Shown piece after piece: positions 31,852 to 39,661 of a stretch of DNA of 40,985 nucleotides. Made by a program: the position numbers and the translations under genes. The number at the start of each line of letters is the position of its first letter. Positions within the stretch are counted from its first letter, which is position 1. The DNA is from Burkholderiales bacterium RIFCSPLOWO2_12_FULL_61_40 (lineage in GTDB: Bacteria; Pseudomonadota; Gammaproteobacteria; Burkholderiales; Burkholderiaceae_C), in NCBI GenBank assembly GCA_001770935.1, contig MESI01000026.1, positions 1-40,985 on the forward strand, written 5' to 3'. Under the pieces are notes generated by a model. It worked only from the letters and a program-made list of their open reading frames with translations, searched no databases and was not told where the DNA came from.

Positions 31852-32874
31852 TCAGCCAAAAATGGGAAATTTGCGTTTTTTTGCCAACTGGTCCATGCCG
31901 GCCTGAAGGCGGCCCTCCACTTCCAGGTACATGCGCTGCACGTACTCCGGGTCGTCGGCCTTGGCGGGGTCTGCATCCAGGTAGATGGGCTCCAGAAACT
32001 CGGTGCGAATCTTCGACGGCAGGGGAATGTGCTGCAGTGGCGTCACATGCAGCGCCACGCCCAAAGGCAAGCTCAGCGTAATAGGCGCCACGTCGGAGCG
32101 CAAGTATTTTTTGAGGTGGAGAAGTTTGGCCAGCCCGCGGCCTTCCGACAGGACAAACAGGGTGTCATGCCCGCCCACGGTGGCCACCGGCACGATGGGG
32201 GCTCCGGTGCGGATGGCCAGCCGGATGAAACCGGAGCGCTCTCCCAAAGTGGCCTTGTCCCGCTTGCTCCAACTGCGAAACGCATCTTGCTCTCCGCCTG
32301 GCCACAAAATGACATCGTCGCCCTGCGCAAAAGCGGCCTGGATGTTTTCGCGGGTGGGGCCTATGACACCCATGCGGCGGAAGTAGCGCCCCAGGCCCGG
32401 CGTTTTCATCAGCACGTCGTGGGCCGTGCCGTGCAAAGTGCGCGCCCCCTCAAAATGCCGCCACCAGGCGTAGGCGATGGTCCAGGCGTCCATGGTCAGC
32501 GGTCCGCCGGAATGGACGCCGATGAGCAAAGCGGGTTGCGGGGGCAACTTGTCCCAGCCGCCGATTTCCAGGCGGAAGTAGTAATCCATCAGGCGGGCCA
32601 CCACGCCGGCTTGTTTGCGCATCAAAACGGGGTCAGGTCCCTGGAGTCCCTCCCGCAATGCTGCGCTCGGCCCAGAGGCCTCGGCTTCGTATGCCTTCGT
32701 GGTGGGGGTGCGTTGGGTGCCCCGGCTTGCGGGTAAAAATTTAGACTCAAGTGTACACAGAGAGTTTTTCAATTTTTCGAAACTTGTGTTTGATTTTTCC
32801 TGATGCCTCACTGCTTTTGCCGACGCTGAAGGCGGCTTTGATACGGCAATGTTACCTATAAAAAAAGAAGTCAT
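31852..32874 (-). CDS. Lysophospholipid/glycerolipid acyltransferase family protein
   Basis: A 340-residue acyltransferase of the PlsC/DGAT-related group. The core begins YYFRLEIGGWDKLPPQPALL, IGVHSGGPLTMDAW (block I, HSGG...D variant of HX4D), followed by PGLGRYFRRMGVIGPTRENI, DVILWPGGEQDAFRSW (block III, the PEG-like G-G-E) and GFIRLAIRTGAPIVPVATVG (block IV, APIVPV). ATG 32874 is chosen because GGAG lies 9 bases upstream and the region above it is intergenic. The N-terminal ~75 residues are Ser/Lys-rich and unlikely to fold. It is the first gene of a lipid operon; an inverted repeat (32931-32950) lies in its promoter region. Confidence 0.88.
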   Translation of the reverse strand: MTSFFIGNIAVSKPPSASAKAVRHQEKSNTSFEKLKNSLCTLESKFLPASRGTQRTPTTKAYEAEASGPSAALREGLQGPDPVLMRKQAGVVARLMDYYFRLEIGGWDKLPPQPALLIGVHSGGPLTMDAWTIAYAWWRHFEGARTLHGTAHDVLMKTPGLGRYFRRMGVIGPTRENIQAAFAQGDDVILWPGGEQDAFRSWSKRDKATLGERSGFIRLAIRTGAPIVPVATVGGHDTLFVLSEGRGLAKLLHLKKYLRSDVAPITLSLPLGVALHVTPLQHIPLPSKIRTEFLEPIYLDADPAKADDPEYVQRMYLEVEGRLQAGMDQLAKKRKFPIFG

Positions 32875-32930
32875 GGCATCAGGCTCCAGTAAAAAATCGT
32901 TACAAACGTAATCGGAATCACTGGGGTAAA

Positions 32931-32950
32931 TTGTGTACGGTTGTACACAA
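32931..32950. promoter_or_regulatory. Inverted repeat TTGTGTAC-GGTT-GTACACAA
   Basis: A perfect 8-bp inverted repeat with a 4-base spacer, 57-76 bases upstream of the acyltransferase ATG. It looks like an operator for a TetR-type or similar dimer. A further GTGTACAC occurs inside the gene near 32752, in its N-terminal low-complexity part. Confidence 0.5.
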
Positions 32951-33080
32951 ACAGTCAATCAAGCAGATGCCCCATTAGTCTGCTTAGCCTAGATGGCGGT
33001 GCCTGGGCTTGTGCCGCGAGTGGCTGCGGGGCCTTGGTGCAGGCGGTGCTGGCTTCCAAGCGGCTGCAGATTCAGGCCTT

Positions 33081-33130
33081 ACGCTATGAATAAGTGAGCT
33101 GCTTGCACAGATAATGCGGGGGCTGGAGCC
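33081..33130 (+). repeat. 50-bp dispersed repeat, copy h
   Basis: CGCTATGAATAAGTGAGCTG, CTTGCACAGATAATGCGGGG, GCTGGAGCC. It is collinear with the consensus over its whole length with a few changes. Confidence 0.65.
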
Positions 33131-33188
33131 TGCTTTTACTTAAAAATAGGGCGCTAACCCGGTTTGTTTTTTTATGGGGAGAAACGTG

Positions 33189-34022
33189 TTGGATATTGCA
33201 TTGCTGATCAAGGCCGTCATCATGGGGGTGGTCGAAGGGTTGACGGAGTTTTTGCCCATCTCAAGCACAGGGCATCTGATTTTGACCGGGGCTTTGCTCG
33301 GGTTTCACGATGACCGGGCCAAGGTGTTTGACATCGCTATCCAGACGGGAGCCATCTTTGCCGTGATTTTGGTCTACTGGCAAAAAATTCGGGACACGGT
33401 GGTGGCGTTGCCATCCCAGACCCAGGCACGGCGGTTTGCGCTGAACGTGCTGATCGCGTTTGTGCCCGCCGTGGTGATGGGCCTGCTGTTTGGCCAAGCC
33501 ATCAAAGCCCATCTGTTTACCCCGGTGGTGGTGGCCAGCACCTTCATCCTGGGCGGCTTCATCATTTTGTGGGCCGAGCGGCGGCAAAAAAACAACCCGG
33601 GTGTGGCGCGCATTCAGGATGTGGACGCCATGACCCCGCTGGACGCGCTCAAGGTTGGCCTGGTGCAGTGTTTTGCCATGATTCCGGGGACCAGCCGCAG
33701 TGGCGCCACCATCATTGGCGGCATGTTGCTGGGCCTGTCGCGCAAAGCCGCCACCGATTTTTCCTTCTACCTGGCGATTCCCACCCTCGTCGGGGCAGGG
33801 GCCTACAGCCTGTACAAGGAGCGTGCGCTGCTGAGCCTGGCGGATGCGCCCTTGTTTGGCGTCGGGTTGGTGTTTTCCTTCCTCAGCGCATGGCTGTGCA
33901 TTCGTTGGCTGTTGGGCTATATTGCGACCCATAGCTTTGTCGGTTTTGCCTACTATCGCATTGCTTTTGGCGTGGTGGTGCTGGCCACCGCCTGGAGCGG
34001 CATGGTGCAGTGGGCGGCATGA
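33189..34022 (+). CDS. uppP: Undecaprenyl-diphosphatase
   Basis: A 277-residue membrane enzyme that removes a phosphate from undecaprenyl diphosphate to recycle the lipid carrier for peptidoglycan and other envelope polymers. It contains the BacA/UppP signatures: [20 protein letters not shown] (the (E/Q)XXXE and first PGXSRSXXT-type region) and [20 protein letters not shown] with the catalytic loop. About eight hydrophobic segments follow the family layout. The start is set at TTG 33189 because GGAG at 33178-33181 is 7 bases upstream and relatives begin at this residue (xDIALLIKA); GTG 33186 and ATG 33174 are alternatives, but ATG 33174 lies before the ribosome site. Confidence 0.93.
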   Translation: MDIALLIKAVIMGVVEGLTEFLPISSTGHLILTGALLGFHDDRAKVFDIAIQTGAIFAVILVYWQKIRDTVVALPSQTQARRFALNVLIAFVPAVVMGLLFGQAIKAHLFTPVVVASTFILGGFIILWAERRQKNNPGVARIQDVDAMTPLDALKVGLVQCFAMIPGTSRSGATIIGGMLLGLSRKAATDFSFYLAIPTLVGAGAYSLYKERALLSLADAPLFGVGLVFSFLSAWLCIRWLLGYIATHSFVGFAYYRIAFGVVVLATAWSGMVQWAA

Positions 34023-34137
34023 GCCGGGACCGCGTGACTTGCCACCTTTTGTGGTTCTGAGGTATCGTTAAGTTTCAGCCGTTGTAATGTGCGCGCAGGG
34101 AGCGCTGGTCGAGTCTTCTTAAGGAAAAATTGACTCC

Positions 34138-35436
34138 ATGCAGGACAAGCACTATCTGTCGATGGACCAGCTTCAAGTGGGGCATTACGTTTACCTCGAT
34201 TTAAAGTGGTTTGAGCACCCGTTTGCGTTCAGCCATTTCAAGATCAAGGCCCAGGACCAGATCAAGACCATTCGCACCCTGGGCCTCAAAAACGTGCGTT
34301 ACAGCCCGGAGTTGAGTGAGGCGGTCGGTTCCATTCAATCGCCGACGACTGCCGCCCTTCCTGTGCCCGAAACGGGGGCGGTATCGGCCCCTGCACCCGC
34401 ACCCGAGTTATCTCCGGTCATGGTCGCCAAGCGGGCCATGATGGAGCAAATGCGTCTACGCCGGCTGGACGCCGAGCGCGTGGAAAAGGCCTTTGCCAAC
34501 ACCGCCAACACCATTCGCGACATCGAAAAAAACCTGTACAGCAAGCCGCAGGAGACCGTGCAGCAGGCCAGCAAACTGGTGGGGCAGATTGCCGATTCCA
34601 TTCTCAATGCTCCCGAGCTGGCCATCCAGGTGATGGGCGATACCGCAGGGGGCGAGGAGATGTACTTCCACTCTCTCAACGTCACCATGCTGTCCATGAT
34701 GATGGCCCGGGACCTCCAGTTGCCGATGGCCGTGGTAGGCGCGTTGGGCATGGGGGCCTTGATGCATGACATCGGGCACAAAGAGATTCCCGACAAAATT
34801 CGCCGCAAGACCGAGCCCCTGACGCAGGCCGAGCGCAACTTCTACGAACTGCATTGCCAGTATGGGGTGGACATTGGCAAGCGCCTGCAGCTGTCGGCAC
34901 CGGTGCTGGCCATCATCCGGGAGCACCATGAGATGTACGACGGCACGGGTTTTCCGGCCAAACTCAAGGGTGATGCCATCAACCTGTTGTCACGCATTGT
35001 GGCAATTGCCAACCACTACGACGAGTTGTGCAACCCCCCCGCCATTGCCCAAGCGTTGACGCCGCACGAGGCGCTGTCGCTCATGTTTGCCAAGATGCGC
35101 ACCAAGTTCGACCCCAAATTTTTGCAGGTCTTTATCCGTTGCCTGGGGGTGTATCCGCCGGGCACCATCGTGCAATTGTCCAACGGCGTCATCGGTATGG
35201 TGGCCACGGTCAATACGGCGCGGCCCATGAAGCCCGTTTTGGTGGTGTACGACGCCGATGTGCCCAAGGAAGAGGCGATCATGCTGGACATGGACCGCGA
35301 AACCGAGGTCAACATCGCGAAGTCGATCCGGCCCGCCCAGGTGCCGCGTGAGGTCTACAACTACTTGAGCCCCCGCAAGCGGGTCAGCTACTACTTCGAT
35401 GCGAACGCCGCGCGGCCCAAGGACGGCAAACCATGA
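34138..35436 (+). CDS. HD-GYP domain c-di-GMP phosphodiesterase
   Basis: A 432-residue cytoplasmic protein. Residues ~8-65 are a DUF3391-like N-domain (LSMDQLQVGHYVYLDLKWFE). A Pro/Ala linker and a helical region lead to the HD-GYP domain: HSLNVTMLSMMMARDLQLP, catalytic H210-D211 (LMHDIGHKEIPDK), HHE at 263-265 and GTGFP at 269-273 (GFP instead of GYP), then RIVAIANHYDELCNP. HD-GYP enzymes hydrolyse c-di-GMP. The stop overlaps the start of the PAS kinase (ATGA), so both act in one signalling unit. It may lower the c-di-GMP that the MshEN protein at 28075 would sense; that link is inferred. Confidence 0.93.
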   Translation: MQDKHYLSMDQLQVGHYVYLDLKWFEHPFAFSHFKIKAQDQIKTIRTLGLKNVRYSPELSEAVGSIQSPTTAALPVPETGAVSAPAPAPELSPVMVAKRAMMEQMRLRRLDAERVEKAFANTANTIRDIEKNLYSKPQETVQQASKLVGQIADSILNAPELAIQVMGDTAGGEEMYFHSLNVTMLSMMMARDLQLPMAVVGALGMGALMHDIGHKEIPDKIRRKTEPLTQAERNFYELHCQYGVDIGKRLQLSAPVLAIIREHHEMYDGTGFPAKLKGDAINLLSRIVAIANHYDELCNPPAIAQALTPHEALSLMFAKMRTKFDPKFLQVFIRCLGVYPPGTIVQLSNGVIGMVATVNTARPMKPVLVVYDADVPKEEAIMLDMDRETEVNIAKSIRPAQVPREVYNYLSPRKRVSYYFDANAARPKDGKP

Positions 35437-37112
35437 GTGACCTGGCCCGACTGATGCTGGACCACAGTACCGAGATGCTGTTGCTGGTGAATTCCGCCAC
35501 ATTGCAGATCGAGGTGGCCAACGCGGCGGTGGCCACGGCATTGGGCTATCCGGTGGAGCAACTGCAGGGCATGGCCATCACCGAGGTGGAAAGTGCCCTG
35601 CAGGATGTGTTTTATTGGGAGGATGTGCGCGCCGGGCAGTACCAGGAAATACAGGGCCAGGAGGGGCAGTACTGCCGCGCCGACGGCGAACTGATGACGG
35701 TCACCAAGTCCATTCGCGTGCTCGCCCACCAGGGGGCGACGCTGCTGCTGGTGCAGGCGGCGCCCACGCACAACGAACGCAAGGCGGAGGACGCGCTGGC
35801 GCACACCCTGTCGCAGCTGCGCGCCACGCTGGAGTCCACCGGCAACGGCATTCTGGTGGTGGACTGGCAGGGCCGCATCGACAGCATGAACCGCCTGTTT
35901 GGCAAGATGTGGGAAATTTCCGACGAGCTGCTCAATTCGCACGACGATGCCCGCATCCTCGGTTTTGTGGCAGGTCGGGTGAGTGAGTCCGAGTTGCTGC
36001 AGGCGCGGCTGGGCGCCATTGTGGACAAGGGCGAAACGGCCGATCTGCTGCACCACCAGGACGGCCGGGTGTTCGAGGTGAAATCGCTGCCGCAGTACCT
36101 GGGGGAGCAGATCATTGGCCGGGTGTTCGGTTTTCAGGACATCACCCAGCGCACGCTGGACGAGGCCGCGCTGCGCGAGTCGCGCGATTTGCTGGAGCAA
36201 AGGGTGCTCAAGCGCACGGCCGATCTGAATACCGCCAATGCGGCGCTGGTCGAAGAGCGGGAGCACTTAAGCGCCTTGATCCAGCGGCTGGAAGAGGCGC
36301 AAAACCAGTTGCTGCAGTCCGAACGCATGGCTTCCATCGGCCAGTTGGCGGCCGGGGTGGCCCACGAAATCAACAACCCGGTGGGCTTTGTCAACTCCAA
36401 CCTGGGGTCCTTGCGCCGCTACGTGACCGATATGCTCAGGCTGCTGGCGGCCTACGAACAGGCCGAAGGCACCCTTTTGCCGGACACACTGCAGGAGATC
36501 CGGCGGATCAAGAAGGAGGTGGACGTCGAGTTTCTGCGCGAAGATGTGGTTTCGCTGCTGGTGGAGTCGCTGGATGGGCTCAAGCGGGTGACGCGCATCG
36601 TGCAGGACCTGAAGGATTTTTCCCATGTGGACGAAACCGAGCGCCAGTGGGCCAATCTGGAAGAAGGGCTGGAAAGCACCTTGCGGGTGGTCTGGAACGA
36701 AATCAAATTCAAGGCCGAGGTGGTCAAGGAGTTTGGCGGCATCCCGCCCATCGAATGTTTTCCGTTCCAGCTCAACCAGGTGTTCATGAACCTGCTGGTC
36801 AATGCCTCCCATGCCATCGAAGGCCACGGCAAGATCACCATCCGCACCGGTCAGGACGACAGCCAGCTGTGGGTGGAGGTGCAAGACACCGGCAAAGGCA
36901 TCAAGCCGGAGAACTTGCAGCGCATCTTCGAGCCATTTTTCACCACCAAACCCGTGGGGCAGGGCACCGGCTTGGGTCTGTCGCTATCCTACGGCATTGT
37001 GAAAAAACACGAGGGCCATATCGATGTCACCAGTGAGCTGGGGCAGGGCACCACCTTCCGGGTGGTATTGCCTAAACCCAGCGGCGCCGCGTCCGCTTCA
37101 ACCCCGAATTAG
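35433..37112 (+). CDS. PAS-domain sensor histidine kinase (soluble)
   Basis: A 559-residue kinase without membrane segments. An N-terminal PAS-like domain covers about residues 8-110 (MLDHSTEMLLLVNSATLQIE, GYPVEQLQGMAITEVE); a second covers about 128-245 (TLESTGNGILVVDWQGRIDS, MNRLFGKMWEISDELL). A coiled coil leads to the HisKA box with phospho-acceptor H311 (AAGVAHEINNPVGFVNSNLG). The ATPase domain has the N box NLLVNASHAIEGHG, G1 DTGKGIKPEN, F box IFEPFFTTK and G2 GTGLGLSLSYGIV. There is no receiver domain. It is translationally coupled to the HD-GYP gene. Its stop codon overlaps the stop of the convergent hydrolase (37109-37112). Confidence 0.93.
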   Translation: MSDLARLMLDHSTEMLLLVNSATLQIEVANAAVATALGYPVEQLQGMAITEVESALQDVFYWEDVRAGQYQEIQGQEGQYCRADGELMTVTKSIRVLAHQGATLLLVQAAPTHNERKAEDALAHTLSQLRATLESTGNGILVVDWQGRIDSMNRLFGKMWEISDELLNSHDDARILGFVAGRVSESELLQARLGAIVDKGETADLLHHQDGRVFEVKSLPQYLGEQIIGRVFGFQDITQRTLDEAALRESRDLLEQRVLKRTADLNTANAALVEEREHLSALIQRLEEAQNQLLQSERMASIGQLAAGVAHEINNPVGFVNSNLGSLRRYVTDMLRLLAAYEQAEGTLLPDTLQEIRRIKKEVDVEFLREDVVSLLVESLDGLKRVTRIVQDLKDFSHVDETERQWANLEEGLESTLRVVWNEIKFKAEVVKEFGGIPPIECFPFQLNQVFMNLLVNASHAIEGHGKITIRTGQDDSQLWVEVQDTGKGIKPENLQRIFEPFFTTKPVGQGTGLGLSLSYGIVKKHEGHIDVTSELGQGTTFRVVLPKPSGAASASTPN

Positions 37113-37924
37113 GGTTCCAGGTTGCGCAGCGCGGCCTCAATGGCCGCAGCGGTCGCCAGCGGCTTTTCCATGGGAAACAGGTGGCTGCCGTCGAGCATCA
37201 TGGTGCGGCCCTTGGTGAATCTGTCCGTCATGGCCATGCCCACCTGCTTCATTTCGGCAGACTGGCTGCCACCGATAAAGGTGACCGGGCATTTGACCGG
37301 GTGACGCCGAAACAGCCCCTCCAGGTGGTTGGGGAAGGTGTTGTAGATCGCTGTTTCGACCGCGCGGTCAAAACTCAGCACCCGTTTGGTCTCCTGGCCT
37401 TGCCCTTCGTCATGGGTGCCATGGCTGATGTAGTCCTGCAGCACCTGCGGGTCCCATTTGGCAAAGGCTTTTTTGTGGCGAAAGTGCTCCAGCGCCGCCT
37501 GTTGGCTGGGCCAGTTGTTGCGGCGCTGGCGGCTGATTTTGGCGGGCGGCATGGAGCCCATCAACTGGGTGCTTTTCATGACACCCACCGTGGTGGCCCG
37601 CCAGCCGCCCAAAATGGGCGCATCCACCAGCACCACGCCGCGCACCAATGCGGGCTGGCGGGCGGCGGCCATCAGGCTGAGGATGCCGCCCAGGGAGTGC
37701 CCCACCAGAAACGCGGGTGTGCCGGATTGGTCCACCTGGGCTTGCGTGAAATCCACCAGTTGCTGCACCAGCTGGGGCCAGTTGTTGGTGACGGGGTATT
37801 TCTCGTCGTGGCCGAAGCGCTCGATGGCCTTGACCGTGAAACCGCGTGCCCGCAAACTCTTGAACAGCACCCCGTAGGTGCTGGCACCAAAACTGTTGGC
37901 GTGGGAAAAAATGACAAGGGACAT
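37109..37924 (-). CDS. Alpha/beta hydrolase
   Basis: A 271-residue soluble hydrolase. The fold begins MSLVIFSHANSFGASTYGVL (oxyanion region), with the nucleophile S77 in FLVGHSLGGILSLMAA; the probable acid lies in the PVTFIGGSQSAEMK region and the His in MMLDGSHLFPMEKP (H near 250). The substrate is unknown. It starts 3 bases after the stop of the Anbu-type gene, so the pair is co-transcribed. Its stop overlaps the end of the opposite-strand kinase gene by 3 bases. Confidence 0.9.
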   Translation of the reverse strand: MSLVIFSHANSFGASTYGVLFKSLRARGFTVKAIERFGHDEKYPVTNNWPQLVQQLVDFTQAQVDQSGTPAFLVGHSLGGILSLMAAARQPALVRGVVLVDAPILGGWRATTVGVMKSTQLMGSMPPAKISRQRRNNWPSQQAALEHFRHKKAFAKWDPQVLQDYISHGTHDEGQGQETKRVLSFDRAVETAIYNTFPNHLEGLFRRHPVKCPVTFIGGSQSAEMKQVGMAMTDRFTKGRTMMLDGSHLFPMEKPLATAAAIEAALRNLEP

Positions 37925-37927
37925 AGG

Positions 37928-38755
37928 TTAAATCAAGCGTTCATCAGGCGTGCTGATTTTCTTCAGGGGCAGGCTGCGGCTGGCCGGTTGCAGCAAAGGC
38001 ACCTCGGTGTGCTCGCCGTTCCACATCGGGTCTTCGATGCTGTCAAACACCTCGCGCAGCTTTTCTCCCCAGCTGCTGTGCAGCATGCGAAAGTAGGGGT
38101 TGTTTTCGTCGATGCACACCACCTTGTCGGTCTGGAACTGGTCAGCTTCATACACCACCATGTCCAGTGGCAGGCCCACCGACAGGTTGGACTTGAGCGT
38201 GGAGTCCATGGACACCAGGGCGCATTTGGCAGCCTCGTCCAGCGGCGTTTCGGGGGTGATCACGCGGTCCAGCACGGGCTTGCCGTATTTGGATTCGCCG
38301 ACCTGGAAGTAGGGCGTCTCGGGCGTGGCTTCAATAAAGTTGCCGGCCGAATACACCTGAAACAGGCGCATGCCTTCACCTTGGATCTGGCCGCCAAACA
38401 CCAGCGACACGTTGAAATCCACCCCGGCTTGCTTGAGGGCCGCCGCGTCGCGGTCGTGCACCCGGCGAATGGCGGAGCCCAGCACGCGGGCCGCATCGAA
38501 CATGCTTTTGGCGTTCCAGATGGTGATGCCTTCGTCGGCCTCGTGGTCCTTGAGTTTTTCGATCTGCAGAATTTCCCGGATGGACTGCGAGATGCTCAGG
38601 TTGCCAGCCGACAGCAGCACCATGAAGCGGTCATCGGGCTTTTCGTACACGATCATTTTGCGAAAAGTGCTGATCTGGTCCAGCCCGGCGTTGGTGCGGG
38701 AGTCGGAGAGGAATACCAGTCCGGCGTTGAGTTTGATGGCGACGCAGTAGGTCAT
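37928..38755 (-). CDS. Anbu-type bacterial proteasome homologue (peptidase T1-like)
   Basis: A 275-residue Ntn-hydrolase of the Anbu/BPH group. The start MTYCVAIKLNAGLVFLSDSR leaves Thr as the N-terminal nucleophile after Met removal; Asp18 (LSDSRTNAG) and Lys33 (STFRKMIVY) complete the proteasome-type triad. SVGLPLDMVVYEADQF and ALVSMDSTLKSNLSVG are typical of the group. Anbu genes usually sit with alpha-E, ATP-grasp and transglutaminase-like genes; none are in the window, so here it pairs with an alpha/beta hydrolase instead. ATG 38755 is fixed by the catalytic Thr at position 2; the longer start (38821) would bury it. Confidence 0.9.
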   Translation of the reverse strand: MTYCVAIKLNAGLVFLSDSRTNAGLDQISTFRKMIVYEKPDDRFMVLLSAGNLSISQSIREILQIEKLKDHEADEGITIWNAKSMFDAARVLGSAIRRVHDRDAAALKQAGVDFNVSLVFGGQIQGEGMRLFQVYSAGNFIEATPETPYFQVGESKYGKPVLDRVITPETPLDEAAKCALVSMDSTLKSNLSVGLPLDMVVYEADQFQTDKVVCIDENNPYFRMLHSSWGEKLREVFDSIEDPMWNGEHTEVPLLQPASRSLPLKKISTPDERLI

Positions 38756-38826
38756 GGGGCTTAACGAGGGAGATGCGGTAAAAAAGGAGGGTGTGCTGGC
38801 AAACGTATGCCTGCCGTGCATCGCAG

Positions 38827-39198
38827 CTATTGTCTTGGGTTGTGTTCTTCGGCACTTGCGCGTATTGCGGGTAATTTTTCAATCAAGCTGGGCAGGGCGG
38901 TTTGAATGGTCTCCCAGACCGTTTCAAGGTTGATCTCGAAATAACCGTGGGCGATCCGGTTGCGCATGCCTTTCATGCTGCGCCAGGGGACTTGCGGATG
39001 CTGATTGGCAAATGTTTCGTGCTCTTTGAGTAATTTGGTCGCTTCTTCACCAATGAGAATCAGGTTGAGGACGACCGCTTGCTGGGTGCGTTTGTCTTCC
39101 ATGAAGTCTTTTATGGACAAGCCCTCAACATACGCGCAAGCCTGTAGCGAGGCTTCCAGCATGTGGTCCAGATAGTCGCAGAGCCGATTCATGCTCAA
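38827..39198 (-). CDS. hepT: HepT-like HEPN ribonuclease toxin (pair 2)
   Basis: A 123-residue protein of the same family as the gene at 384-752. RX4HXY is present as RNRIAHGY. MLEASLQACAYVEGLSIKDF and NLILIGEEATKLLKEHETFA align with the first copy, but the two share only part of their sequence, so they are distinct lineages rather than a recent duplication. The start overlaps the mntA end by 4 bases. Confidence 0.88.
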   Translation of the reverse strand: MSMNRLCDYLDHMLEASLQACAYVEGLSIKDFMEDKRTQQAVVLNLILIGEEATKLLKEHETFANQHPQVPWRSMKGMRNRIAHGYFEINLETVWETIQTALPSLIEKLPAIRASAEEHNPRQ

Positions 39199-39485
39199 AC
39201 GGGCCGTGCTTCGGCCAACACCTGGGCTCTGAACTTGATGGGCAAATCGCCGGGTGTGAGCAGATCGACGGGTACACCTAGTAGTGTTTCAAGTTCAACT
39301 TGAAGCCCCCCAAGGTCGAAAAGCGTCGTGCCTGGCAGTGGGTCCACGAGTATGTCAAGGTCGCTGCCGTCGGCATCATCACCATGCACCACCGAACCGA
39401 ATACGCGTGGATTGGTCGTGCGAAAGCGAAGTGCAGCGCTACGCACGGCTTCGCGTTGCAATTCGAGTGATGTGGATGGTTTCAT
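39195..39485 (-). CDS. mntA: MntA-like nucleotidyltransferase antitoxin (pair 2)
   Basis: A 96-residue minimal nucleotidyltransferase with GSVVHGDDADGSDLDILVD (GSX10DXD). The start at 39485 (MKPSTSLELQREAVRSAA) is preferred over 39572: it gives the same length as the copy at 749-1039, and the extra 29 residues of the longer frame run into the large inverted repeat. It is upstream of hepT and coupled to it. The antitoxin would AMPylate the HepT Tyr, by family knowledge. Confidence 0.88.
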   Translation of the reverse strand: MKPSTSLELQREAVRSAALRFRTTNPRVFGSVVHGDDADGSDLDILVDPLPGTTLFDLGGLQVELETLLGVPVDLLTPGDLPIKFRAQVLAEARPV

Positions 39486-39555
39486 GGTCTGAACGGTTTT
39501 AGCTTTCTGAATGGTAGCTGATCGTTGTAGATGTAGAAAACCCCGTCGCCCACAA

Positions 39556-39635
39556 GGGCGGATTTGGGGCATCGGCCTGGCGCGATTTTAAAAAGCAAGG
39601 CGTATGAGCGCCAGGCCGATGCCCCACATCCGCCC
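39556..39635. repeat. 28-bp near-perfect inverted repeat, 24-base loop
   Basis: The left arm 39556-39583 (GGGCGGATTTGGGGCATC, then GGCCTGGCGC) and the right arm 39608-39635 pair at 27 of 28 positions. It sits downstream of mutS (minus strand) and upstream of mntA. There is no T-run directly after either arm in either direction. It could be a strong transcript-ending structure, a palindromic mobile element or the stem of an RNA. Confidence 0.8.
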
Positions 39636-39661
39636 CACCCGGAGCGCAAGGCAACAAAAAC

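Larger units (their letters stand above)
32875..33188. other. 314-base divergent gap between acyltransferase and uppP
   Basis: No convincing gene. It contains the GTACACAA inverted repeat (32931-32950), a GC-rich stretch (32995-33080) that can be read as a short peptide but has no ribosome site, and dispersed repeat copy h (33081-33130), then the uppP leader. Confidence 0.55.

Noticed and set aside
33003..33095. Short open frame in the acyltransferase/uppP gap (MAVPGLVPRV...)
   Set aside because: 34 codons, no ribosome site, Trp/Cys/Arg-rich, runs into a dispersed repeat.
37181..38764. 527-codon plus-strand frame opposite the hydrolase and Anbu genes
   Set aside because: Antisense shadow, His/Gly/Val-rich, no start signal.
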